A DNA stretch of 45,577 nucleotides from Lachnospiraceae bacterium (lineage in GTDB: Bacteria > Bacillota > Clostridia > Lachnospirales > Lachnospiraceae). The notes beneath the pieces were generated by a model. That model was not told the origin of the DNA, searched no databases, and saw only the letters and a list, made by a program, of their open reading frames with translations. A program made the translations under genes and the position numbers. Shown here piece after piece: positions 26,115 through 33,985 of this stretch. Each line of letters opens with the position of its first letter. The stretch's first letter is position 1. Location: assembly GCA_021205565.1 (NCBI GenBank), contig JAJPXG010000044.1, positions 1 through 45,577 of the forward strand. Reading direction: 5' to 3'.

Positions 26115-26144
26115 TTGACGATTCTGCGTGTATTCCGGTATACT
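26115..26144 (+). promoter_or_regulatory. uraA promoter
   Basis: TTGACG, an 18-bp spacer and TATACT. The leader (from about 26151) can form an 11-bp stem AGGTGTGCTGC/GCGGCGTGCCT (26156-26186) with several G.U pairs, upstream of the ribosome binding site. No PyrR-type binding loop was recognised. Confidence 0.5.
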
Positions 26145-26212
26145 TTCCTGCAATGAGGTGTGCTGCGACTGGTCAGCGGCGTGCCTTCAAACAGAAGAGA
26201 GGAGAGTTTGTT

Positions 26213-27583
26213 ATGAGTCAGCAGCAAGACGGTGCGATCCGCGACGCGAGAACTCTGGGAATACCCAAGATGCTCCTGTTAGGATTGCAGCACATGTTCG
26301 CCATGTTCGGCGCAACGATTTTAGTTCCTGTATTAACCAATTCATACTTCGAGGGAGAAGGACTTTCGATCCAGGTGACTTTGGTCTGTGCGGGCCTTGG
26401 AACATTATTTTTCCATGTCTGCTCCAAATTCAAGGTTCCTGCGTTCTTAGGTTCTTCTTTCGCATTTTTAGGGGGTTATGCCACGGTTGCCAGTATGAAC
26501 ACCGGGAAATTCGCAGACATGACCATGGGGGAGAAGCTGCCCTATGCCTGCGGCGGCGTGGTGGTGGCCGGCCTTTTATACCTGGTGCTGGCGCTCGTTA
26601 TCAAGCTGCTGGGGGTAAAAAAGGTCATGCGTTTCCTGCCTCCTGTTGTCACTGGCCCCATCATTATCTGCATCGGCCTGTCTTTAGCTCCCAGCGCGGT
26701 GTCCAACGCCTCGACCAACTGGTTTATTGCCATTGTCGCCTTCGCAGTCATCGTGATTTTCAATATCTGGGGCAAGGGCATGTTTAAAATCATCCCCATC
26801 CTGATGGGCGTGGTGATTTCCTACGCTGTGGCGCTGATCATGCAGACGATGGGCATGACGAATCCGGACGGTTCCGTGATTCTGGATTTCTCAGGCGTTG
26901 CCGCGGCCGGCTGGGTCGGATTGCCGCCCTTCCAGATCTGTAAATTTGACATTTCCGCTATTTTAGTGATGGCGCCGATCGCTCTGGCGGCCATGATGGA
27001 GCATATCGGCGACATGTCCGCCATCTCTGCCACGGTGGGAGAGAACTTCATCGAGGACCCTGGCCTGCACAGGACGCTGGTGGGCGACGGCCTGGCCACC
27101 TCCCTGTCCGCTTTCTTCGGCGGTCCCGCCAACACGACATATGGTGAGAATACCGGCGTGCTGGAGCTAAGCAAGGTTTATGATCCGCGCGTCATCCGTC
27201 TGGCGGCTGTCTTTGCGGTTGTCCTTGGCTTCATTCCGAAGGTCGCGGAGGTGATCGGCTCCATGCCCGCCTCCATTATTGGCGGCGTCAGCTTCATGCT
27301 CTACGGCATGATTTCCGCCATCGGTGTGCGCAACGTGGTGGAAAATAACGTGGACTTCACCAAGTCCCGCAACCTGATTATTGCGGCGGTGATCCTTGTC
27401 AGCGGCCTGGGCTTCTCCGACGGTCTGACCTTCAGCGTGTTCGGTACCTCCATTACGCTGACAGCTCTTTCCCTGGCGGTGATTCTCGGTATTTTATTAA
27501 ACCTGATCCTGCCGGGTAATGACTACGTCTTCGGGGAGAACCCGGAGGGAGACCAGCACCGTGGGGTGAATATGAAGCCGTAA
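26213..27583 (+). CDS. uraA: Uracil permease, NCS2 family
   Basis: Proton-driven uracil uptake across the cytoplasmic membrane. The track begins 111 nt upstream; the ATG at 26213 with AGAGGAGAG upstream gives MSQQQDGAIRDARTLGIPK and 456 residues. There are about 14 hydrophobic segments. The N-terminal GLQHMFAMFGATILVP is the strongest family signature. MMEHIGDMSAIS carries the conserved Glu of TM8, and GGPANTTYGENTGVL is the NCS2 motif after TM9. GGVSFMLYGMISAIGVRN is also conserved. With upp nearby, this completes uracil salvage. The gene ends in a strong terminator. Confidence 0.93.
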   Translation: MSQQQDGAIRDARTLGIPKMLLLGLQHMFAMFGATILVPVLTNSYFEGEGLSIQVTLVCAGLGTLFFHVCSKFKVPAFLGSSFAFLGGYATVASMNTGKFADMTMGEKLPYACGGVVVAGLLYLVLALVIKLLGVKKVMRFLPPVVTGPIIICIGLSLAPSAVSNASTNWFIAIVAFAVIVIFNIWGKGMFKIIPILMGVVISYAVALIMQTMGMTNPDGSVILDFSGVAAAGWVGLPPFQICKFDISAILVMAPIALAAMMEHIGDMSAISATVGENFIEDPGLHRTLVGDGLATSLSAFFGGPANTTYGENTGVLELSKVYDPRVIRLAAVFAVVLGFIPKVAEVIGSMPASIIGGVSFMLYGMISAIGVRNVVENNVDFTKSRNLIIAAVILVSGLGFSDGLTFSVFGTSITLTALSLAVILGILLNLILPGNDYVFGENPEGDQHRGVNMKP

Positions 27584-27602
27584 ACGAAATTGAGAAAAAC
27601 AG

Positions 27603-27637
27603 AGGCGGGTGCCGGACAGCACCCGCCTGTATTTTTT
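27603..27637 (+). terminator. Rho-independent terminator of uraA
   Basis: AGGCGGGTGC and GCACCCGCCT form a perfect 10-bp stem with a 6-nt loop, followed by six T. Confidence 0.95.
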
Positions 27638-27641
27638 CCTG

Positions 27642-27670
27642 TTGACAGGAAAGGCGGAGGGTGCTATATT
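27642..27670 (+). promoter_or_regulatory. Promoter of the FMN riboswitch-ribU unit
   Basis: A perfect TTGACA, a 17-bp spacer and TATATT, starting only 4 nt after the uraA terminator T-run. Predicted start near 27677, just before the riboswitch. Confidence 0.75.
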
Positions 27671-27684
27671 CCATATGTAAGTGA

Positions 27685-27920
27685 AACTTCAGGGCGGGGT
27701 GAAATTCCCCACTGGCGGTGACACGCTTTCAGCGCTGCAGCAAACGGCGCAGGGCGTCCAGTCCGCGACCCGGCGAAATGCCGGCTGAACCGGTGCAAAT
27801 CCGGTACCAACGGTTACCGAAAAAGGTATGCAGGAGAGGTGCTTTGCATGTGCAGGCCGGTCGTTTTATCCGGCGGCAGTTAAAAGCAGCTGTTACCCGC
27901 AACAGTCCGGATGGAAGAAG
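27685..27920 (+). ncRNA. FMN riboswitch (RFN element)
   Basis: The conserved core blocks are present in order: CTTCAGGGCGGGGTGAAATTCCCCACTGGCGGTGA, CAGTCCGCGAC, CCGGTGCAAATCCGGTACC with the following ACGGT, and AACAGTCCGGATGGAAGAAG. The 5' CTTC and 3' GAAG can close helix P1. Two helices are extended compared with short RFN elements: a GC-rich arm near 27740-27785 and another near 27815-27890. The 3' end of P1 touches the ribU ribosome binding site (GGAGGA), and no T-run follows, so FMN most likely represses translation of ribU. Confidence 0.93.
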
Positions 27921-27928
27921 GAGGAAAA

Positions 27929-28537
27929 ATGAATACTGAAACGAAACTTTCAACCCAGAAACTATGCTTTATCGGCCTGTTTGGCGCGCTCAGCGCGGTA
28001 CTGATGCTCTTTGACTTCCCGCTGTTTTTTGCCCCATCCTTTATGAAACTTGACTTAGCCGAGCTGCCCGGCATTCTGGGCGGTTTTATGTTCGGACCGC
28101 TTGTGGGAGAGTGCATCGTGGTGGTGAAGATTCTGCTGAACACGCTCATGACCGGCTCGAGCACCATGTACGTCGGAGAGCTGTCCAATCTGATCCTGTC
28201 GAGTATCTATGTGCTGACCGCTTCCGTGATTTACAAACTGCACAAGACCAGAAAGCAGGCGGTGCTTTCCCTGGTTGCGGCGGTTCTGACGGTCAGTGTG
28301 ATTGCCCTGATTTCCAATACGTTTTTCATTTTCCCGGCTTACGCGGTGATTTACGGGATGAGTATGGAAACCATCGTCAGCATGGCGGCGGCAGTCAATC
28401 CACTGGTACATGATACCATGACCATGATGCTTTTCAGTGTGTTTCCCTTTAACCTGGTGAAATACGGCGCCGTCAGCATCATCACCTTTATTGTATATAA
28501 ACGCCTTCATGGCGCAATCAATAAAATAATCAGATAA
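27929..28537 (+). CDS. ribU: Riboflavin transporter RibU, S component of an ECF transporter
   Basis: A 202-residue integral membrane protein with about six TM helices that binds riboflavin and docks on a shared ECF energising module (EcfT with EcfA subunits, not seen in this window). The track starts at an ATG inside riboswitch helix P1; the ATG at 27929 behind GGAGGA gives MNTETKLSTQKLCFIGLFGAL. The stretch FMKLDLAELPGILGGFMFGPLVGE is the RibU hallmark. It is controlled by the FMN riboswitch directly upstream and followed after 33 nt by a small gene, probably in the same transcript. Confidence 0.92.
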   Translation: MNTETKLSTQKLCFIGLFGALSAVLMLFDFPLFFAPSFMKLDLAELPGILGGFMFGPLVGECIVVVKILLNTLMTGSSTMYVGELSNLILSSIYVLTASVIYKLHKTRKQAVLSLVAAVLTVSVIALISNTFFIFPAYAVIYGMSMETIVSMAAAVNPLVHDTMTMMLFSVFPFNLVKYGAVSIITFIVYKRLHGAINKIIR

Positions 28538-28570
28538 TGTTTTTCATTTTCATTGCAAAGGAGACGGACT

Positions 28571-28987
28571 ATGAGCACTGTGCGGAAGGACAAAAAAAGA
28601 ACCATTTTCGGTTTACCGCTGTCATTTACAAAATACGAGCTGACGGAAGAAAAGTTTTTGATTAACACCGGTGTGCTGAACGTCAGTGAGGATGAAATCA
28701 GGCTGTATCGATTCGTTGACATGACCCTGAAACAGAGCCTTGGCCAGCGGATTTTCGGCGTGGGCGATATCTGCTGCCAGACGAGCGACCGCTCCAGCGG
28801 CAGCTTTGTCATTAAAAGCATAAAAAGGCCGCGCGAGGTAAAGGACATGCTCTCCGATCTGGTGGAAGCGGAGCGGGACAAAAAGCGCGTCTCTATCCGC
28901 GAGGTAGCGGGTGCGCAGCCGGATGATTTTGATCATGACCATTTTGACCCGGATGATTTTGACGGTCCGGGGCATCCACATCCATAA
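28571..28987 (+). CDS. Small PH-like domain protein with an Asp/Phe/His repeat tail
   Basis: A 138-residue protein. The track starts at 28553; the ATG at 28571 behind AAAGGAGAC is better (MSTVRKDKKR). Residues 20-100 resemble a bacterial PH (bPH2/DUF304-like) beta-barrel: TKYELTEEKFLINTGVLN, IRLYRFVDMTLKQSLGQRIFGVGDI, then SGSFVIKSIKRPREVKDML. Usually such domains sit beside TM helices, but none is seen here. The tail repeats DDFDHDHFDPDDFDG, a possible metal-binding low-complexity segment. Function unknown. It follows ribU closely. Confidence 0.72.
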   Translation: MSTVRKDKKRTIFGLPLSFTKYELTEEKFLINTGVLNVSEDEIRLYRFVDMTLKQSLGQRIFGVGDICCQTSDRSSGSFVIKSIKRPREVKDMLSDLVEAERDKKRVSIREVAGAQPDDFDHDHFDPDDFDGPGHPHP

Positions 28988-29071
28988 AGGAAGACCTGAA
29001 AACCGGGAGGCGGCGCTGTTGCCTTCCGGTAATTCATATTCATATTTTTTGTATGATTTTCGTATGCGGTC

Positions 29072-29100
29072 TTGCAATTCGTCAGGATTTATAGTATTAT
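29072..29100 (+). promoter_or_regulatory. Promoter for the aminotransferase gene
   Basis: TTGCAA, a 17-bp spacer and TATTAT. The predicted leader is about 115 nt. Confidence 0.5.
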
Positions 29101-29222
29101 AGTGGTCGTTTGGGATTGTATACAAATATACACTGATACAGACCGGTCATGAAACCGTCGGCTGCGTTCGAGGATTTTGGGGTTTCGCGGCCATCATTTC
29201 AACAGAAGGGATGGAATATAAT

Positions 29223-30422
29223 ATGTCACTGACTTTATCGACGAAAGCGGAGGCCGTCAAGCCTTCCAGTACTCTGGCAATCACGGCGAAGGCAAAGGAG
29301 ATGCGCGCAAACGGAATCGACGTAGTCGGATTTGGCGCGGGGGAGCCGGATTTCAACACACCGAAAAATATCTGCGACGCGGCAATCAAAGCCATCGAGG
29401 ACGGCTTCACGAAATACACCCCCGCGTCCGGCACCAACGAGTTAAAGGCTGCGATTTCCAGGAAATTTAAGGAGTTCAACGGTCTGGACTATGCCCCGAA
29501 TCAGATTGTTGTCAGCAATGGCGGCAAGCATTCCCTGACCAATATTTTCATGGCAATCTTAAATCCGGGTGACGAGGTCATCATTCCGGCTCCGTACTGG
29601 TTAAGCTACCCGGAGATGGTGAAGATGGCGGACGGCGTGCCGGTGATCGTGTATGCGACGAAGGAAACACATTATAAAGTAACCGCACAGCAGATCGAGG
29701 CGGCTTGCACGGACCGGACAAAAGCCGTGATTTTAAACAGCCCCAACAATCCGACCGGTATGATTTATAATCGGGATGAGCTTCGGGCCATCTCGGAGGT
29801 CGCGATTCGCAAGGATTTTTATGTGGTTTCCGACGAGATGTACGAGAATCTGGTCTACGACGGCGAGGAGCAGATCAGTATTGCCTCCCTGGGACCGGAG
29901 ATTTATGAGCGCACCATCACCTGCTCTGGTTTTTCCAAGGGCTATGCCATGACCGGCTGGAGACTCGGCTATACCGGTTCCTCGAAGGAGATAGCGAAGC
30001 TGATGGGAGCAATCCAGTCCCACGCGACATCCAACCCCAACTCCATCGCGCAGAAGGCGGCGGAGGAGGCTTTAAATGGCCCGCAGGATTCCGTGGAGAT
30101 GATGCGGCAGAAATTTGACGAGCGCCGCAAATATATGTACAACCGGGTGAAAAACTTCCCCCATGTGGACGTAGTGGAGCCGAAGGGCGCTTTCTATGTC
30201 TTTGTGGATCTGACAGATGCGCTGACGAAGACGTACCACGGACATCCGTTGTATGACGGCGCGGAGGTAGCCCGTTTCCTGATCGAGGATTACGCGGTGG
30301 CGGTGATTCCCTGCGGCGATTTTGGCTTCCCGAACAACATCCGCCTTTCCTACGCGATCAGCAATGAGGACATTGCCAAGGGCTTAGACCGGATCGAGCA
30401 GTTTTTAAATGAACTGAAATAA
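29223..30422 (+). CDS. Class I aminotransferase, probably aspartate aminotransferase
   Basis: PLP-dependent enzyme, 399 residues, cytoplasmic. The ATG at 29211 is also in frame, but 29223 (MSLTLSTKAEAVKPSSTLAI) matches the family start, with AGGGATGGA upstream. GAGEPDFNTP (residues 39-48), NNPTG (near 175), SDEMYENLVYDG (PLP-ring Asp) and SGFSKGYAMTGWRLGY (Schiff-base Lys near 240) identify the I-gamma subgroup of aspartate aminotransferases. The C-terminal RLSYAIS carries the substrate carboxylate-binding Arg. Exact amino acid preference cannot be proven from motifs. A Nudix gene follows after 24 nt. Confidence 0.9.
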   Translation: MSLTLSTKAEAVKPSSTLAITAKAKEMRANGIDVVGFGAGEPDFNTPKNICDAAIKAIEDGFTKYTPASGTNELKAAISRKFKEFNGLDYAPNQIVVSNGGKHSLTNIFMAILNPGDEVIIPAPYWLSYPEMVKMADGVPVIVYATKETHYKVTAQQIEAACTDRTKAVILNSPNNPTGMIYNRDELRAISEVAIRKDFYVVSDEMYENLVYDGEEQISIASLGPEIYERTITCSGFSKGYAMTGWRLGYTGSSKEIAKLMGAIQSHATSNPNSIAQKAAEEALNGPQDSVEMMRQKFDERRKYMYNRVKNFPHVDVVEPKGAFYVFVDLTDALTKTYHGHPLYDGAEVARFLIEDYAVAVIPCGDFGFPNNIRLSYAISNEDIAKGLDRIEQFLNELK

Positions 30423-30446
30423 GGTTTTGTACAAAAAGGATTATTT

Positions 30447-30992
30447 ATGGAAGAACTGAAACGTGTCAACAGAGAGCTGATTCATAAGGGCGTTACCATT
30501 GATTTCTACGCGGATACGATGGAGCTGCCGAATGGTCACAGAGTCATCTGGGATCACATCGATCACAAGGGCGCGGCGGCGGTTCTGCCGGTTTTACCCG
30601 ACGGACGAATCGTACTGGTGCGCCAGTACCGCAATTCTGTGGATCAGTTCACCTGGGAGATCCCCGCGGGTGGATTGAATGACCGTACGGAGCCGATGAT
30701 CGAGGCGGCCAGACGGGAGTTGATGGAGGAGACGGGCTACACCACGGAGAAACCATTGGAATTTCTGATCTCTCTGCATTCCGTGGCCGCGTACTGCAAT
30801 GAACGGATTGACGTTTTCGTGGCGGATGAACTTAAAAGCGGTGAGCGGCATTTGGATGAGGATGAGTTCATTGACGTGCAGGCATTTACACTTGAAGAAA
30901 TTCAGAAAAAGATTTTTGCCGGGGAAATGCACGATTCCAAGACTATCGCGGCGGTGATGTCCTACGCCTGCAAAGTCATGAAGCAGTCCTGA
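30447..30992 (+). CDS. Nudix hydrolase, ADP-ribose pyrophosphatase type
   Basis: A 181-residue cytoplasmic hydrolase. The Nudix box is complete: GGLNDRTEPMIEAARRELMEETGY fits Gx5Ex7REUxEExGU. Preceding VLVRQYRNSVDQFTWEIPAGG is typical of ADP-ribose and related sugar-nucleotide diphosphatases, and SLHSVAAYCNERIDVFVA follows. AAAAAGGA lies upstream of the start. It is likely co-transcribed with the aminotransferase. A strong terminator follows 83 nt after its stop, with the rnpB promoter embedded in it. Confidence 0.9.
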   Translation: MEELKRVNRELIHKGVTIDFYADTMELPNGHRVIWDHIDHKGAAAVLPVLPDGRIVLVRQYRNSVDQFTWEIPAGGLNDRTEPMIEAARRELMEETGYTTEKPLEFLISLHSVAAYCNERIDVFVADELKSGERHLDEDEFIDVQAFTLEEIQKKIFAGEMHDSKTIAAVMSYACKVMKQS

Positions 30993-31075
30993 GAGGCGTA
31001 ACCGGCTGTCGGTGTGTCTTTCGTCTGTTGTGAACGGACAGTACATAGGAAAAGAATGGAATAAGAACGAATGAA

Positions 31076-31102
31076 GGCCGGGTTGACTTCCCGGCCTTTT
31101 TT
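31076..31102 (+). terminator. Rho-independent terminator of the Nudix gene
   Basis: GGCCGGG and CCCGGCC form a 7-bp GC stem with a 7-nt loop TTGACTT, followed by six T. The loop doubles as the -35 region of the rnpB promoter. Confidence 0.92.
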
Positions 31103-31112
31103 GTGCTATGAT
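31083..31112 (+). promoter_or_regulatory. rnpB promoter nested in the terminator
   Basis: TTGACT (31083-31088), an 18-bp spacer and TATGAT (31107-31112). The -35 lies in the terminator loop. Predicted start near 31119, just before the RNase P RNA. Confidence 0.65.
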
Positions 31113-31119
31113 GGCACGG

Positions 31120-31425
31120 GAAAGCAGAACAGATGATCGCGGCCGCGAAAGCGGGTGAGGAAAGTCCGGGCTTCACAGGGCAGGGATGCCGGATAACGTC
31201 CGGCGGAGGTGACTCCAGGGAAAGTGCAACAGAAAAGAAACCGCCAGGCAACTGGTAAGGGTGGAATGGCAGTGTAAGAGACTACCGTCCTTCTGGTAAC
31301 AGAAGGAGCCGTGTAAACCCCATCCGAAGCAAGACCAAGCAGAACTTTATAGCCGGCCCGGCTTTAGTTCAGGTGGGTCGCTTGAGCCTGTCGGCAACGG
31401 CAGGCCTAGATAGATGATCATCACA
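31120..31425 (+). ncRNA. rnpB: RNase P RNA
   Basis: Catalytic RNA that trims tRNA 5' ends. The universally conserved GAGGAAAGTCCGGGCT is at about 31157, followed by GGGTGGAATGGC and TGTAAACCCCATCCG. The 3' core is GGCCTAGATAGATGATCATC. Helix P1 closes between GATGATC (31132-31138) and GATCATC (31416-31422). The overall arrangement fits the ancestral type A more than the Bacillus type B, judged by eye. The precise ends are estimates. Confidence 0.96.
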
Positions 31426-31502
31426 TATCCGCGCCCGGCGCATTCAGGATATGGACAGAACCCGGCTTACGGTCTGCTTTCCTTTTATGAAATGTTCACC
31501 TG

Positions 31503-31537
31503 ACAGCGTTCGGGATCTGATCCGGATGCTGTTTTTT
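31503..31537 (+). terminator. Terminator downstream of rnpB
   Basis: ACAGCGTTCGG pairs with CCGGATGCTGT (two G.U), followed by six T. Between rnpB and this site lies another short hairpin, CATATCC...GGATATG (near 31424-31453). The rest of the gap to the protease gene has an inverted repeat TTTGCG/CGCAAA (31554-31569) and nothing else recognisable. Confidence 0.75.
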
Positions 31538-31595
31538 ATAAAGAAAATTAAAGTTTGCGGATGCGCAAATACGCATTCCGGGAAGTACAGACGGG

Positions 31596-32411
31596 ATGAA
31601 AAACAAAACCAGCCAGAAGAAATTTCATTTCACTGCAGGGATCCTGCTTTTGCTGATTGCCGCGCTGGCGGTGACAGCCGCCGTAACAGCGGCCTCAGAC
31701 CGGGATGAAACTGCTCAGGAAACGACGGCACAAACAGTCGATGATACCATGCAGGCCGCCAGGGAGAATCTGACCAGAGATACCTTCCCGTCACTGGAGA
31801 TCGGAACGGACGTCTACGCGCTGGAGGATGAAATCCTGGAGATCACGATTTACGAAAACGTGGCTGTTACGACAGATACTTACTCCGGCAGCGGCTTTGT
31901 CTGGGAAGAAAACGACGGTGGGCTGTGGATCGCGACGGCGGCCCATGTGCTGGCGGATGAGACAGGCGGTACGGTGGAGATGGCGTCCGTGTCCTATACC
32001 TGGACGGACGTTGCATTCGCGCAGGAGGATGTGGTGACAGTGGACGGCTATGACCTGGCCTTCATTCATCTGTCGGCTGAAACGGCAGAGTCGCTTTTAT
32101 ATATACCGTTGTCTTCTTATACTGCGGAGGATACGCAGACCGGGGACGATTTGTGGATTGTGGATTCGATCTACGGCTCCGGCACCGGTATCAGCAGCGC
32201 GACAGTTGCCAACCCGCTGATCTATTTTGAGAACTATGACGCTGAACTGCTTTATATTTATGGGGCGGGCAAGGAAGGAATGAGCGGAAGCCCCGTGTAT
32301 AATGCGGAAGGTCTGCTGGTGGGTATGGTCTGCGGCATGAGCGAGGACGGCACGGAACTGGCGGCGGTTCCGGTGCAGGTATTGCATGAGCAGAATCTGG
32401 ATTCAGAATAA
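31596..32411 (+). CDS. Membrane-anchored trypsin-like serine protease
   Basis: A 271-residue protein with an N-terminal signal-anchor (FTAGILLLLIAALAVTAAVTAA, about 12-33) and an extracytoplasmic trypsin-like domain. The catalytic triad is visible: His in ATAAHVL, Asp in GYDLAFIHL and Ser in GMSGSPVYN. The domain is short, has no PDZ domain and no Cys pair, so it differs from HtrA/DegP. The N-terminal linker is Thr/Asp/Gln-rich. Its substrate is unknown. It stands alone between rnpB and the cobW gene, with a weak ribosome binding site (GACGGG). Confidence 0.83.
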   Translation: MKNKTSQKKFHFTAGILLLLIAALAVTAAVTAASDRDETAQETTAQTVDDTMQAARENLTRDTFPSLEIGTDVYALEDEILEITIYENVAVTTDTYSGSGFVWEENDGGLWIATAAHVLADETGGTVEMASVSYTWTDVAFAQEDVVTVDGYDLAFIHLSAETAESLLYIPLSSYTAEDTQTGDDLWIVDSIYGSGTGISSATVANPLIYFENYDAELLYIYGAGKEGMSGSPVYNAEGLLVGMVCGMSEDGTELAAVPVQVLHEQNLDSE

Positions 32412-32515
32412 AGTGCAGACAGCAGTTATTATTCACGGTCTTGTCTGTATTTCCCGATGGCTGTGAATAGCGGCAAAAGTATTCATTAAAAAATAATAAA
32501 ATGCGGGCGGCGCAT

Positions 32516-32544
32516 TTGACGCGCTGTTCTATTTGTATTATAAT
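32516..32544 (+). promoter_or_regulatory. Promoter of the CobW gene
   Basis: TTGACG, a 17-bp spacer and a perfect TATAAT. Predicted start near 32551, giving a leader of about 125 nt. No intact Zur box (TCGTAATnATTACGA type) was seen around it. Confidence 0.65.
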
Positions 32545-32676
32545 CAGGGGTTGCAGAGACGGAATGGAGCCAGCCATGCCGGGGACACTGCAGCTTATCG
32601 TGCCTTAAGGCCGATATCGTTTTGTTTTTCATACAGAATCATTCAAAATGCAAATACTATACAGGAGGTTTTTTAT

Positions 32677-33861
32677 ATGACAAAGATTGATATTATGTCC
32701 GGTTTCCTTGGAGCCGGCAAGACGACGCTGATTCAGAAGCTCTTAAAGGAAGCACTTACCGATGAGAAGGTCGTGCTGATCGAGAATGAGTTCGGCGAGA
32801 TCGGCATTGACGGCGGCTTTTTAAAGGATTCCGGCATTGAGATCCGCGAGATGAACAGCGGCTGTATCTGCTGCTCTCTGGTGGGTGATTTCGCAACTTC
32901 CTTAAAGGAGGTGCTGGACACCTATGCGCCTGACCGTATCATCATCGAGCCGTCGGGCGTGGGCAAGCTCTCCGACGTGGAGAACGCGGTCTTAGGCGTT
33001 GATACGGACGCTGACGCCGCCTTGAATTCCAAGACTGTGGTGGTGGACGCCGCCAAGTGCAAGGTCTATATGAAGAATTTCGGCGAATTTTTCTTAAATC
33101 AGGTGGAGAGCGCCGGTACCATCGTATTGAGCCGCACCGGCAGCCTGTCAGATGAGAAGGTGCAGCAGGTAACCGCCATGCTGCGGGAGCACAATGCCAA
33201 TGCCACCATCGTCACAACGCCCTGGGATCAGATTTCCGGACAGGATATCCTGTCCACCATGGAGAAGGATACGGATCTGCAGGCGGATCTTTTGGCGGAG
33301 CTTAAGGCAAAGCGTTTACAGCAGCTTGCCGAAGAGGATGATGAGGAGGACGAGTGCTGCTGCCACCATCACCATGATGAGGACGAGCATGAGCATCACC
33401 ATCATCATGACGAAGATGACGAGTGCTGCTGCCATCATCACGACGAAGAGGACGAGCATGAACATCACCACCATCACGACGAAGATGACGACCATGACCA
33501 CCACGACCATGACCACCATGATCATGATCATCATGACCATGATCATCACCACCATCACCATCATCACGGAGATGGTCATGATGCAGATGAGATCTTCGTA
33601 AGCTGGGGCATGGAGACGCCCGCGAAATACACGAAGGCGGAGATTGAGAGCATTCTGGAAGCGCTGGATGATCAGGAAACCTACGGCCTTGTGCTGCGTG
33701 CCAAGGGCATGGTTGCTTCCCCGGACGGCACCTGGGTCTACTTTGACTATGTGCCTGAGGAAGAGAATGTCAGAGAAGGTAAGCCTGACGTGACCGGCAA
33801 ATTCTGCGTCATCGGTTCTGATCTGAAAGAAGACAATCTGGCGAAGCTTTTTGCAAAATAA
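32677..33861 (+). CDS. CobW/COG0523 family GTPase with a His/Cys-rich metal-binding insert
   Basis: G3E-family P-loop GTPase of the metal chaperone type. The track begins at 32533; the ATG at 32677 behind AGGAGG gives MTKIDIMSGFLGAGKTT and 394 residues. Walker A is GFLGAGKT (9-16), the metal-binding GCICC motif is at about 62-66, and EPSGVG lies near 97. Residues 228-302 are extreme low complexity: two copies of a DECCCHHHHDEDEHEHHHHH-like unit, then alternating HD repeats and an eight-His run. The C-terminal CobW_C domain follows (EIFVSWGMETP onward). Known relatives deliver zinc, cobalt or nickel; the metal here cannot be named. A second CobW-like gene follows. Confidence 0.92.
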   Translation: MTKIDIMSGFLGAGKTTLIQKLLKEALTDEKVVLIENEFGEIGIDGGFLKDSGIEIREMNSGCICCSLVGDFATSLKEVLDTYAPDRIIIEPSGVGKLSDVENAVLGVDTDADAALNSKTVVVDAAKCKVYMKNFGEFFLNQVESAGTIVLSRTGSLSDEKVQQVTAMLREHNANATIVTTPWDQISGQDILSTMEKDTDLQADLLAELKAKRLQQLAEEDDEEDECCCHHHHDEDEHEHHHHHDEDDECCCHHHDEEDEHEHHHHHDEDDDHDHHDHDHHDHDHHDHDHHHHHHHHGDGHDADEIFVSWGMETPAKYTKAEIESILEALDDQETYGLVLRAKGMVASPDGTWVYFDYVPEEENVREGKPDVTGKFCVIGSDLKEDNLAKLFAK

Positions 33862-33864
33862 GAT

Positions 33865-33954
33865 ATTACGATTTACGGTCATCTTTTCTGCACCGATCTG
33901 CACAGCATGCGGGCTTTGCACGTAGAAGCGGAGAGGAGAACCGTGAATCGTAAT
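33865..33954 (+). repeat. Long inverted repeat between the two CobW genes
   Basis: ATTACGATTTACGGT (33865-33879) pairs with ACCGTGAATCGTAAT (33940-33954), 15 pairs with one G.U, enclosing 60 nt that can fold further (for example TTCTGC with GTAGAA). It starts 4 nt after the first CobW stop. The arms contain ATTACGA and TCGTAAT, the half-sites of Gram-positive Zur boxes, but not in box arrangement. It could be a structured leader for the second gene or a terminator without a T-run. Confidence 0.7.
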
Positions 33955-33985
33955 GCAGCAATCTTGAAAAATGTTAGGAGACAAC

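Noticed and set aside
28553-28570. Upstream extension of the PH-like protein
   Set aside because: The ATG at 28571 has a proper AAAGGAG, while the upstream start lies before that site without one of its own.
33862-33985. Zur box or NiCo (czcD) riboswitch between the CobW genes
   Set aside because: Only separated Zur half-sites are present, and the conserved NiCo riboswitch core could not be recognised; reported only as an inverted repeat.
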